Shown: positions 1 to 7,212 of the stretch, piece after piece
Numbering within the stretch: the stretch's first letter is position 1
Layout: every line of letters begins with the position of its first letter
Assembly (NCBI RefSeq): GCF_000372825.1
Contig: NZ_KB910516.1
Coordinates: forward strand, 466,011 to 530,010
Reading direction: 5' to 3'
DNA from: Methylobacterium sp. 77
GTDB lineage: Bacteria > Pseudomonadota > Alphaproteobacteria > Rhizobiales > Beijerinckiaceae
Length of the DNA stretch: 64,000 bases
Position numbers and translations under genes: made by a program
Notes under the pieces: model-generated
Told to the model about the DNA's origin: nothing
Databases searched by the model: none
Seen by the model: only the letters and a program-made list of their open reading frames with translations

Positions 1-240
1 AGGCCAGAGGGCAGGGGCCGGGTGCTTGGCCTCGATATAGGCGGAGATCGCCGAGGAATCGGCGAGGCGGAAGCCGTCATCCTCGATCGCCGGGATCTTG
101 CCGAGCGGGCTGCAGGCCTGAAAACTCTCATCGGGAGCATGGAAGAAAACCGGCCTGTGCTCGAAGGCGACGTCCTTCTCGGCGAGGGTCACGAGAATCT
201 TGCGGACGAAGGGCGAGTAACTGGTGCCGTAGAGGATCAT
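1..240 (-). CDS. Glutathione S-transferase family protein, N-terminal fragment
   Basis: Eighty codons of the thioredoxin-fold domain of a cytosolic glutathione S-transferase, read from the ATG at 238-240 and cut off by the window edge. It opens MILYGTSYSPFVRKI, followed by the cis-proline loop GKIPAIED (the site that contacts the glutathione backbone) and the LADSSAISAYIE stretch, whose acidic-Ser pair normally binds the gamma-glutamyl group. The alpha-helical C-terminal domain lies outside the window, so substrate class cannot be judged. It is upstream of and divergent from nothing in the window; the btaAB pair follows on the same strand, beyond a 66-base gap, and is probably a separate unit. 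Confidence 0.85.
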   Translation of the reverse strand, partial: MILYGTSYSPFVRKILVTLAEKDVAFEHRPVFFHAPDESFQACSPLGKIPAIEDDGFRLADSSAISAYIEAKHPAPALWP

Positions 241-306
241 GCGGAGAAGAAACCTGCTGTGATGGGACGATGCGGCTGCCTGCGGGGGCATGAGCCGTAC
301 TCATGA

Positions 307-963
307 TCACATAGGGCCGTGATCCCATTCGATCACCCCATGCAGGGCGTAGCCGCCGAAAAGCTGCCGCACGCGAACCCGACGCCTCGCCTGCCGGGCC
401 ATCTCAGAAAGGGCGCGGGGAAGGTCGTGCCGTGGGGTCACGTCGAACCCCGCGAGCCAGCGATTGAGCACCCATCGCGCCGGGCGGGGCAGGCGGGCCT
501 GATCCCCGAAATCGACCACGTGCAGGGCACCCGCCGGCGCCACGTGGCCGGCGGATTCGGCAAGGACCGCATTCCAGGGTGGGATCATCGACAAGGCGTA
601 GGAGATCACGATCCGGTCGAATGCCGCTTCACCGAACAGGGCGGCGGGGTCGAAGGCCGTGGCGTCGCCCCTGGCGAGGCGGATGCGATGACCGAGACTG
701 GCGCGGGCGACGGCGCGGCCCGCCGTGTCGAGCATCTCCGCCGAAACGTCGAGGCCGAAGCAGCGGGCCTCCGGATAGGTCCGGGCGATGCGGACGAGAT
801 TGCGCCCGGTGCCGCAGCCGATCTCCAGCACGCTGCCACCGACGGGCGGCTGAAGCTCCGCGATCATCGCATCGCGGCCGAGGAGGTAGAATTTCCGGCT
901 GGCATCGTAGATGTGGCGCTGGCGCCGGTACATCCGGTCCATCAGGCGCGCCGCCTCGCTCAT
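307..963 (-). CDS. btaB: S-adenosylmethionine-dependent N-methyltransferase, BtaB-like (betaine lipid DGTS synthesis)
   Basis: 218-residue class I SAM methyltransferase. Motif I is VLEIGCGTGRN at residues 45-55, followed by the acidic end of strand 2 (CFGLDVSAEML) and motif II-like VISYALSMIPPW. In the BtaA/BtaB pathway this enzyme trimethylates diacylglyceryl-homoserine to the betaine lipid DGTS at the inner membrane. The assignment depends on context: its ATG (961-963) overlaps the btaA stop in an ATGA junction, which implies translational coupling. A longer reading frame runs on upstream to 2310, but that part is only the shifted shadow of btaA, so the start at MSEAARLMDRMYRRQ is preferred. 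Family membership is clear; the exact substrate is inferred from the neighbour. Confidence 0.85.
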   Translation of the reverse strand: MSEAARLMDRMYRRQRHIYDASRKFYLLGRDAMIAELQPPVGGSVLEIGCGTGRNLVRIARTYPEARCFGLDVSAEMLDTAGRAVARASLGHRIRLARGDATAFDPAALFGEAAFDRIVISYALSMIPPWNAVLAESAGHVAPAGALHVVDFGDQARLPRPARWVLNRWLAGFDVTPRHDLPRALSEMARQARRRVRVRQLFGGYALHGVIEWDHGPM

Positions 964-2207
964 GCCGAGGCCAGGCGGTAGAGGTGGAACGCGCCGTAGA
1001 TCGACGAGCGGTCCTCCTCGCCGAGCCGGCGGCTTTCCTCCTCGGCATAGTCCCATGCGCCGAGGATGGAATCCGGAACGCGGCCCGGAAGCCGGCGCTC
1101 GTCGGCCGCCGTCCGGAAGATCACGCGGGCACCGGGCCGCGCGGTCCGGGTAATCTGGGTCCACAAATCGGTGAGGTCGGCATCGGTCATCCAATCCTGC
1201 GCATCGAGGAGGATGACGGCATCGACGCTCGACGCCGGGCTCGCGCGCAGGAACTCGGTCATCGATTGCTGGCGGAAGCTGAGGCGGCCGGCGCGCTGGC
1301 GCAGCACGTCGTAATGGCCGGCCTGAAGATAGGGCGGCAGCGACGCGTCGGGGGCGGATTCGTAGGCGCGGCCGAAGGCCTGCCATGCGAAGTAGTTGGA
1401 CCGGATCGGGAAACCGCAGGCCAGTCGCTCCAAACGGTGGCGCAGGATCGCCGCCATCCCGCCGGCCTCGTCTCCCGCAAGCGCCACGTATTGCGCGGGC
1501 GGGATGCCGAGACCGTAGAGCGAAGCCGGCTGGCGGATCAGCCAACGGATGAAGGTCTTCTCGAAGAGCGGGGCCAGATCGGCCTCGAAGATGGCCCGCT
1601 GCTCCTCCATGTCGCGCGCCTTCAGCACCGCCCCGAGATCGCAGCCGTAGCGTCGGGCGAGCCAATGCCCCGCACCGATGAAGCGCCCGAGCAGGCCGTG
1701 GCGATAGAATCCGGTTTCGAACGCCGAAATGCGACGCCGCCCGTCGAGGCGCCGGGCTTCCCAATAGGCGCGGGAGGCCGGATCGAGATGCGGCCGGATG
1801 ATGTCGTCGTAGGCGGTGACGTTCTCGGGCCGGGAGGGGCGGCCGAAGAAACCGAAGAAGCCGGCATGGTCGGGCAGGTGTTCGAGGGCGGCGAGCTTGA
1901 GGTGACCCAGGGCCACATGGGCGCCGTTGAGGTCGACGGCGCTGATCCGGCCGGGATTGGCGGTGAGGTAGGATAGCGCGTTGCAGCCACCCGAGGCGAT
2001 GGTGACGACGTGGTCGTCGGGCTGCAGCCGCAACGCCGCCATGTCGACCACGGGGTCTTCCCATATTTGCGGATAGACCAAGCCGCTGAAGGCCGCCGTG
2101 AACAGGCGCTCCGACAGACCCGCTCTCGAGAGAGCCCGATTGCGATGGACCGCCTGGTTGAGCCCGAGGCTGGTCTCGCGGCGAATGGCCCGTGCTGCGC
2201 GCGTCAT
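960..2207 (-). CDS. btaA: S-adenosylmethionine:diacylglycerol 3-amino-3-carboxypropyltransferase (BtaA, DUF3419)
   Basis: 415-residue BtaA/DUF3419 protein. It moves the 3-amino-3-carboxypropyl group of SAM onto diacylglycerol, the first step to the phosphorus-free lipid DGTS. Characteristic stretches are the N-terminal VYPQIWEDPVVDMAAL, a SAM-binding core VVTIASGGCNALSYL followed by ISAVDLNGAHVALG, and a second Rossmann-like C-terminal half (VDAVILLDAQDWM, ARVIFRTAADERRLP). The frame is open to an ATG at 2294, but the start at 2207 (MTRAARAIRRETSLGL) gives the usual family length and leaves a Pho-box-like site at 2265-2282 outside the gene. The gene overlaps btaB by four bases. In other bacteria this pair is induced by phosphate starvation, when DGTS replaces phospholipids. 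Confidence 0.92.
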   Translation of the reverse strand: MTRAARAIRRETSLGLNQAVHRNRALSRAGLSERLFTAAFSGLVYPQIWEDPVVDMAALRLQPDDHVVTIASGGCNALSYLTANPGRISAVDLNGAHVALGHLKLAALEHLPDHAGFFGFFGRPSRPENVTAYDDIIRPHLDPASRAYWEARRLDGRRRISAFETGFYRHGLLGRFIGAGHWLARRYGCDLGAVLKARDMEEQRAIFEADLAPLFEKTFIRWLIRQPASLYGLGIPPAQYVALAGDEAGGMAAILRHRLERLACGFPIRSNYFAWQAFGRAYESAPDASLPPYLQAGHYDVLRQRAGRLSFRQQSMTEFLRASPASSVDAVILLDAQDWMTDADLTDLWTQITRTARPGARVIFRTAADERRLPGRVPDSILGAWDYAEEESRRLGEEDRSSIYGAFHLYRLASA

Positions 2208-2264
2208 GCGGGGTCTCGCGTCGCTGGTTGGCGTGATCGACGCCAGCGCCGTTACGGCATCCGC

Positions 2265-2282
2265 ATGACCGCCCGGTGACGG
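2265..2282 (-). promoter_or_regulatory. Candidate Pho box upstream of btaA
   Basis: On the minus strand the site reads CCGTCAC-CGGG-CGGTCAT. The alphaproteobacterial PhoB consensus is two CTGTCAT half-sites separated by four bases; this site matches 11 of 14 half-site positions with exact spacing. It lies about 58 bases before the chosen btaA start. That position and the known phosphate control of btaA elsewhere make it plausible, but one degenerate site seen by eye is weak evidence. Confidence 0.4.
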
Positions 2283-2368
2283 AGGAGGATCCATGGGCTG
2301 CGCCGGTCACGGACGATTCTTTCGTCCTTTCGGTCCTCCCTCGCGAAATACTCCCCTGCGGGTCGGCT

Positions 2369-3163
2369 TCAGCGCGACAGCAATTCGATCGTCACCGGCA
2401 CGTGGTCGGAGGGTTTTTCGAGGCCGCGCAAGTGTTTCTGCACCGAGGCGGAGACGAGACGGTCGGCAGCCTGCGGCGAGAGCAGCAGGTGATCGATGCG
2501 GATGCCCTGGTTCCGCTGCCAGCACCCGGCCTGATAATCCCAGAACGTGTAGAGGCCCGCCTTCGGGTCGCAGGCGCGCAGAGCCTCGGTGAACCCTTCG
2601 GCGAGAAGGGCGCGGAAAGCCGCGCGGGTCTCTGGAAGAAACAAGGCGTCGTTCACCCAGGCAGCCGCGTCCGCGGCATCCTCGGGCTCCGGGATCACGT
2701 TGTAATCGCCCGCGAGCACCAGGGCCTTTTCCTCGGCCAGAAGCGCGCGCGCATGCACCCTGAGCCGGTCCATGAAGCCGAGTTTGTACGTGTATTTCGG
2801 TCCCGGCGCCGGGTTGCCGTTGGGCAGGTAGATCGAGGCCACCCGCACGGGCGCCATGTCCTCGCCGGTGATCAGCGCCTCGATGTAGCGGGATTGCTCG
2901 TCGCTCTCGTCGCCGGGCAGGCCACGGCGGATCTCGCTCATGACGAGCGGTGCCCGTACCAGCAGCGCCACGCCGTTATAGGCTTTCTGCCCCAGCGTCT
3001 CGACGGCATAGCCGGCCGCCTCGATCTCGGCGCGAGGAAACCCCTCGTCCTGGCATTTCAGCTCCTGCAGGCAGACCACATCGGGCTTGGCCTCGCCGAG
3101 GAAGCCGACGAGATGGCCGAGCCGCTGCTTGACCGAATTGACGTTCCAGGTGGCAATCCGCAT
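2369..3163 (-). CDS. xthA: Exodeoxyribonuclease III / AP endonuclease
   Basis: 264-residue ExoIII, full length for the family, acting in base excision repair by cutting 5' to abasic sites and degrading 3' ends of duplex DNA. It starts MRIATWNVNSVKQRL, the standard metal-site opening (Asn7), and carries the catalytic glutamate in CLQELKCQD, the YNGVALL loop, AGDYNVIPEPEDAAD with the Asp-Asn pair, and the terminal SDHVPV with the general-base histidine. All expected active-site residues appear present. It sits divergently from the ceramidase-like gene at 3273, with about 110 bases between starts, and is transcribed toward btaA but with a gap and a likely separate btaA promoter. Confidence 0.95.
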   Translation of the reverse strand: MRIATWNVNSVKQRLGHLVGFLGEAKPDVVCLQELKCQDEGFPRAEIEAAGYAVETLGQKAYNGVALLVRAPLVMSEIRRGLPGDESDEQSRYIEALITGEDMAPVRVASIYLPNGNPAPGPKYTYKLGFMDRLRVHARALLAEEKALVLAGDYNVIPEPEDAADAAAWVNDALFLPETRAAFRALLAEGFTEALRACDPKAGLYTFWDYQAGCWQRNQGIRIDHLLLSPQAADRLVSASVQKHLRGLEKPSDHVPVTIELLSR

Positions 3164-3272
3164 GGGCTCAGAGATCCGGTCGGAGAAGGCTGCTCGTCAT
3201 CGGGCCTTCGCGCCGGGCTGGCAAGATGTCGGCGACCATCGGAAGGCGTCGACCGCTTCGGAAGGCGTGAGC

Positions 3273-4010
3273 ATGGGGACGGCGATGATGTCCGACGGCT
3301 GGTTCGCACCGATCCGGGCCTATTGCGAGCGCGGCGATGCGAGTTTCTGGGCCGAACCGCTGAACGCGCTCTCCAACGCCGCCTTCCTCATCGCCGCCTT
3401 CCTGGCCTTCCGCCTCGTCGCGGTCGGTCGGACGCGCGACCCGGCGACGATGGCGCTGTCCGGCCTCGTCGCCATCGTCGGCATCGGCTCGTTCCTGTTC
3501 CACACTTTTGCCGTGCGCTGGGCGATGCTGGCCGACGTCATTCCGATCGCGCTCTTCATCTACGCCTACTTCTTCCTCGCCCTGCGGCGCCTTCTCGGGC
3601 TTTCCATCTTACCGGCGATCCTCGCGACACTCGGCTTCGTCGCCTTCGCGGCCGGGCTTGAGCCTGCCCTCGACGCCACGACCGGCCGCTCGATCGACAG
3701 GCTCAGCAACGGCTCCATCGCCTACCTTCCCGCCATCCTCGCCCTGGCCGGCGTCGCGGGCGGATTGCTGATGCCGCAGACCTGCGCGCTCGGGCCGGCG
3801 AGACGTCGCGCGGGCCTGTCGCTCCTCGCCGTCGCCGGCGTGTTCACCCTGTCCCTGACCTTCCGGACCCTGGATGCCGTGCTGTGTCCGAGCCTGCCGG
3901 CGGGCACGCACTTCCTCTGGCATTGTCTCAACGCCGCCGTCCTCTACGGCCTCGTCGTCACGGCATGGCGGTTCAGGGCGGAAGTGGAGACTCCGACGCC
4001 AGCGGCGTGA
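3273..4010 (+). CDS. Ceramidase-like (CREST superfamily) integral membrane hydrolase
   Basis: 245-residue polytopic membrane protein with about seven hydrophobic segments. It shows the alkaline ceramidase/CREST metal-hydrolase signature: Ser73 and His77 in IGSFLFHTFA, Asp88 in MLADVIP, and a C-terminal HxxxH in THFLWHCLNA. These residues form a zinc site in the superfamily. The start at 3273 (MGTAMMSDGWFAP) is chosen because GAAGG lies 8 bases upstream; the open frame continues upstream to 3087, where it is only the shadow of xthA. Members of this family cleave amide bonds of lipids, but the bacterial substrate is unknown, and sphingolipid synthesis genes are not visible here. Nearby btaAB is also lipid related, which may be coincidence. 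Confidence 0.75.
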   Translation: MGTAMMSDGWFAPIRAYCERGDASFWAEPLNALSNAAFLIAAFLAFRLVAVGRTRDPATMALSGLVAIVGIGSFLFHTFAVRWAMLADVIPIALFIYAYFFLALRRLLGLSILPAILATLGFVAFAAGLEPALDATTGRSIDRLSNGSIAYLPAILALAGVAGGLLMPQTCALGPARRRAGLSLLAVAGVFTLSLTFRTLDAVLCPSLPAGTHFLWHCLNAAVLYGLVVTAWRFRAEVETPTPAA

Positions 4011-4271
4011 AGACAGGGGCTTGCCCGAATGATCGGAGGGCGAAACGGACTTCGCCGATGCCGATCCGCCATTGCCCGTATCGGCCGGATAGCGGCTCCG
4101 ATCCGCAATCGTCTCGCGCGACCGAGCCTTCCTGAATCACCACGGGTTTTGTTGCGCCACCAAGGGATTCGTTGCAGAAGAACCGGCCGTTCGAAGGAGC
4201 GGCATCGAGCACACGCCTGACCGACGCGCCACCCGCGTCCGGCCGAGCGCAGTCAGATACGGATCGCGTCC

Positions 4272-5594
4272 ATGTCACAGAGCCTCCGCCTCGGCGTCGC
4301 CGGTCTCGGCACCGTCGGTGCTTCCGTCGTCCGGATGGTGGCTCGCCGCGCCGAAGCGATTTCCGCCGCCACGGGACGCGAGGTCCGCCTCACCGCCGTC
4401 TCGTCGCGCGACAAGACCCGCGATCGCGGCCTCGATCTCGCCGGCGTGACCTGGTTCGACGATCCGGTCGCCCTGGCCTCTTCGGGCGAGGTCGATTGCG
4501 TCGTGGAACTCATCGGCGGCTCGGAAGGTCCGGCCAAGGCCACGGTGGAAGCCGCCATCGCGGCCGGCAAGCACGTGGTCACCGCCAACAAGGCGCTTCT
4601 CGCCCATCATGGTGCGGCCCTGGCGAAGGCGGCCGAGGCGAAGGGCGTCACGCTGGCCTATGAGGCCTCGGTCGCCGGCGGCATCCCGGTGATCAAGGCC
4701 CTGCGCGAAGGGCTGACCGGCAATGCCGTGTCGCGCGTCTACGGAATCATGAACGGCACCTGCAACTACATCCTCACCCGGATGGAGCGTGAGGGCCTGA
4801 CGTTCGAAGCCTGCCTGAAGGACGCACAGGCGCTCGGTTACGCCGAAGCCGACCCGACCTTCGACGTCGAGGGCTTCGACACCGCTCACAAGCTCGCCAT
4901 CCTCGTGAGCCTCGCCTTCGGGGTCGAGATCGACGCAGAGGGGGTTTCCGTCGAGGGCATCTCGGCGATCCAGCCCCTCGACCTGAAGATGGCCGAGGAA
5001 CTCGGCTACCGGATCAAGCTCCTCGGCGTCGCGCAGGTCGCGGTCGGCGGCATCGAACAGCGCGTGCATCCGACCATGGTGCCGAAATCCTCGGCCATCG
5101 CCCAGGTGATGGGCGTGACCAACGCCGTGACCATCGATGCGGATGCGGTGGGCGAGCTCACCCTGATCGGTCCGGGAGCGGGCGGCGAGGCCACCGCTTC
5201 GGCGGTCGTCGCCGACATCGTCGACATCGCGACCGGCGTCGCGCGCCCGACCTTCGGTCGCCCCGCCGCGAGCCTCTCCGCCTCCGAGCGGGTGGCGATG
5301 CAGCGGCATGAGGGCGGTTACTACATCCGTCTCACCGTCCACGACCGACCCGGCGTCGCCGCCGGCGTCGCCACGCGGATGGCCGAGCGCGACATTTCGA
5401 TCGAGAGCATCCTGCAGCGCCGCTCGGAGAGCGCCGCGACCAAGGATCCGCACGGCCGCTCCGGCCAGCCGGTCCCGCTGGTATTAATCACCTACGCCGC
5501 CACCGAGGGCACCATCCGCGCGGCGCTCGACGCCATAGCAGCCGATGGGCTCCTTGCCGAAGCGCCGCAATTGATCAGGATCGAACGCGAATAA
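4272..5594 (+). CDS. hom: Homoserine dehydrogenase
   Basis: 440-residue homoserine dehydrogenase: NAD(P)H reduction of aspartate semialdehyde to homoserine for threonine, methionine and isoleucine. The Rossmann motif is GVAGLGTVGASVV near residues 8-20. The signature A-S-V-A-G-G-I-P-V-I and IMNGTCNYILTRM mark the catalytic domain, and an ACT regulatory domain follows at about residues 348-435 (YYIRLTVHDRPGVAAGVATRM), implying feedback inhibition by an amino acid. It is the first gene of a tight same-strand run with glpX and a GNAT gene. The 261 bases before it (4011-4271) contain no recognisable gene or riboswitch. Confidence 0.96.
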   Translation: MSQSLRLGVAGLGTVGASVVRMVARRAEAISAATGREVRLTAVSSRDKTRDRGLDLAGVTWFDDPVALASSGEVDCVVELIGGSEGPAKATVEAAIAAGKHVVTANKALLAHHGAALAKAAEAKGVTLAYEASVAGGIPVIKALREGLTGNAVSRVYGIMNGTCNYILTRMEREGLTFEACLKDAQALGYAEADPTFDVEGFDTAHKLAILVSLAFGVEIDAEGVSVEGISAIQPLDLKMAEELGYRIKLLGVAQVAVGGIEQRVHPTMVPKSSAIAQVMGVTNAVTIDADAVGELTLIGPGAGGEATASAVVADIVDIATGVARPTFGRPAASLSASERVAMQRHEGGYYIRLTVHDRPGVAAGVATRMAERDISIESILQRRSESAATKDPHGRSGQPVPLVLITYAATEGTIRAALDAIAADGLLAEAPQLIRIERE

Positions 5595-5641
5595 GAAGGC
5601 CGCCCATCGCGGCCCAGACATCAATGAGGGACGGGACCAAG

Positions 5642-6637
5642 ATGGCGGACGACTTTGTCGGGGTGGTGGGAAGCATGGTCTCCCGCACCTTCAGCCTCGA
5701 ATTGGCGCGCGTGACCGAGCGCGCCGCCATCGCAGCCGCCCGTCTGCGCGGCCAGGGCCGGGAGAAGGAGGCCGACCAGGCCGCCGTCGATGCCATGCGG
5801 CGCGAACTCAACCTCCTGCCCATCAATGGGACCGTCGTCATCGGCGAGGGTGAGCGCGACGAGGCGCCGATGCTGTTCATCGGCGAGCAACTCGGTACCG
5901 GTGCCGGCCCGAAGGTGGACATCGCCGTCGATCCGCTGGAGGGCACGACTCTCTGCGCCAAGGACATGCCCGGCGCCATCGCCGTAATGGCCCTGGCCGA
6001 GCACGGATCGCTGCTCGCCGCGCCGGACGTCTACATGCAGAAGATCGCCATCGGCCCGGGCTACCCGCAGGGCCTCGTTGATCTCGATGCCAGCCCAGCC
6101 GACAACATCGCCGCGCTCGCCCGCCACAAGGGCTGCAACCCGGCCGAGATCACCGCCATCATCCTCGATCGGCCACGCCACATGGCCCTGGTCGCGGCCG
6201 TGCGCGAGACCGGCGCCGGGATCCGGCTCATCTCGGATGGCGACATTGCCGGCATCATCCACACGACGAGCCCCGACGAGACCGGCGCCGACATCTATCT
6301 CGGCATCGGCGCGGCACCGGAGGGCGTCATCGCGGCAGGCGTCCTGCGCTGCATCGGCGGCCATATGCAGGGCCGACTGATCCTCGACACCCACGACAAG
6401 CGCGAGCGCGCGGCGCGCATGGGCATCAGCGACCCGAACCGGAAATACGAGCTTGCGGACATGGCGCGCGGCGACGTCATCGTGGCCGCGACCGGCGTCA
6501 CCGACGGTGCGCTGCTGCAGGGCGTGCGGTTCAAGGCCGGCATGATCGTGACCGAGACCGTGGTCTACCGCTCCTCCACCGGCACGGTCCGCCGCATCGT
6601 CGGCGAGCATCGGCGCCCTGAGCGGTTCGAGACCTGA
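5642..6637 (+). CDS. glpX: Class II fructose-1,6-bisphosphatase
   Basis: 331-residue GlpX-type fructose-1,6-bisphosphatase, a metal-dependent enzyme of gluconeogenesis (and of the Calvin cycle in autotrophs, where it often also hydrolyses sedoheptulose bisphosphate). It has the GlpX hallmarks: NGTVVIGEGERDEAPML with metal-binding glutamates, the DIAVDPLEGTTLCAK metal/phosphatase loop, and VTDGALLQGVRF near the end. The start at 5642 is preferred because GAGGGACGGGAC precedes it; an in-frame ATG at 5624 lacks a ribosome site. It begins 47 bases after hom and is 5 bases before the GNAT gene, so an operon is likely. The hom-glpX order is common in alphaproteobacteria. Confidence 0.95.
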   Translation: MADDFVGVVGSMVSRTFSLELARVTERAAIAAARLRGQGREKEADQAAVDAMRRELNLLPINGTVVIGEGERDEAPMLFIGEQLGTGAGPKVDIAVDPLEGTTLCAKDMPGAIAVMALAEHGSLLAAPDVYMQKIAIGPGYPQGLVDLDASPADNIAALARHKGCNPAEITAIILDRPRHMALVAAVRETGAGIRLISDGDIAGIIHTTSPDETGADIYLGIGAAPEGVIAAGVLRCIGGHMQGRLILDTHDKRERAARMGISDPNRKYELADMARGDVIVAATGVTDGALLQGVRFKAGMIVTETVVYRSSTGTVRRIVGEHRRPERFET

Positions 6638-6642
6638 ACGCC

Positions 6643-7125
6643 ATGTCGGCCCTCACGATCCGCCCCGTCCGGCCCGACGAGCGTGAGCCTTGGGAGGGAT
6701 TGTGGTCGGGGTATCTCGATTTCTACCGCGCCGCGATCCGCCCGGAGATCCGCGACCTGACCTGGTCGCGCCTGCACGATCCTCTGGTGCCGCTCCATGC
6801 CCTGGTGGCGGAACAGGACGGCACGCTCGTCGGCCTCGTCCACTACATCTTCCATGCCTCGGCCTGGACCCGCGGTCCGTATTGCTACCTGCAGGACCTG
6901 TTCACGGCGCCGCAAGCACGAGGTAGGGGCGCGGCCCGTGCCCTGATCGAGGCTGTGACGACGGAAGCCCAACGCGCGGGCGCCGACCGGGTCTATTGGC
7001 TGACGATGGAGGATAACGCGCCGGCACGCGCGCTCTATGACAGGCTCGCCGACCGGCCCGGCTTCATCCAGTACCGGCGGATCCTGACCCCGGACCAGAA
7101 GGACGCGCTGGCCCCAGGAACCTGA
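6643..7125 (+). CDS. GNAT family N-acetyltransferase
   Basis: 160-residue single-domain GNAT acetyltransferase. The acetyl-CoA pyrophosphate loop is visible as QDLFTAPQARGRGAARALIEA (R-G-x-G-x-A), preceded by the beta-strand LVGLVHYIFH and followed by VYWLTMEDNAPARALYDRLADRPGFIQYRR, the typical 'N-x-x-A-x-x-L-Y' segment. The substrate cannot be read from the sequence. It begins five bases after glpX and so is probably its co-transcribed partner. It converges on the YgiQ gene on the opposite strand. Confidence 0.88.
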   Translation: MSALTIRPVRPDEREPWEGLWSGYLDFYRAAIRPEIRDLTWSRLHDPLVPLHALVAEQDGTLVGLVHYIFHASAWTRGPYCYLQDLFTAPQARGRGAARALIEAVTTEAQRAGADRVYWLTMEDNAPARALYDRLADRPGFIQYRRILTPDQKDALAPGT

Positions 7126-7212
7126 CATCGGGTTGTCGGTCCCGATGTCCGAGTGGGTTGGCGATCGGCACGTTCGCGTCAGGGCTTCGAACCAAGCAAG
7201 CCGACCAGGCCG

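Noticed and set aside
964..2310. A single 667-codon minus-strand frame from 2310 to 307 that looks like a large fusion protein ending in a methyltransferase
   Set aside because: Only the last 218 codons (963-307) have protein-like sequence. The upstream part is an Arg/Pro-rich shifted reading of btaA, typical of high-GC shadow frames.
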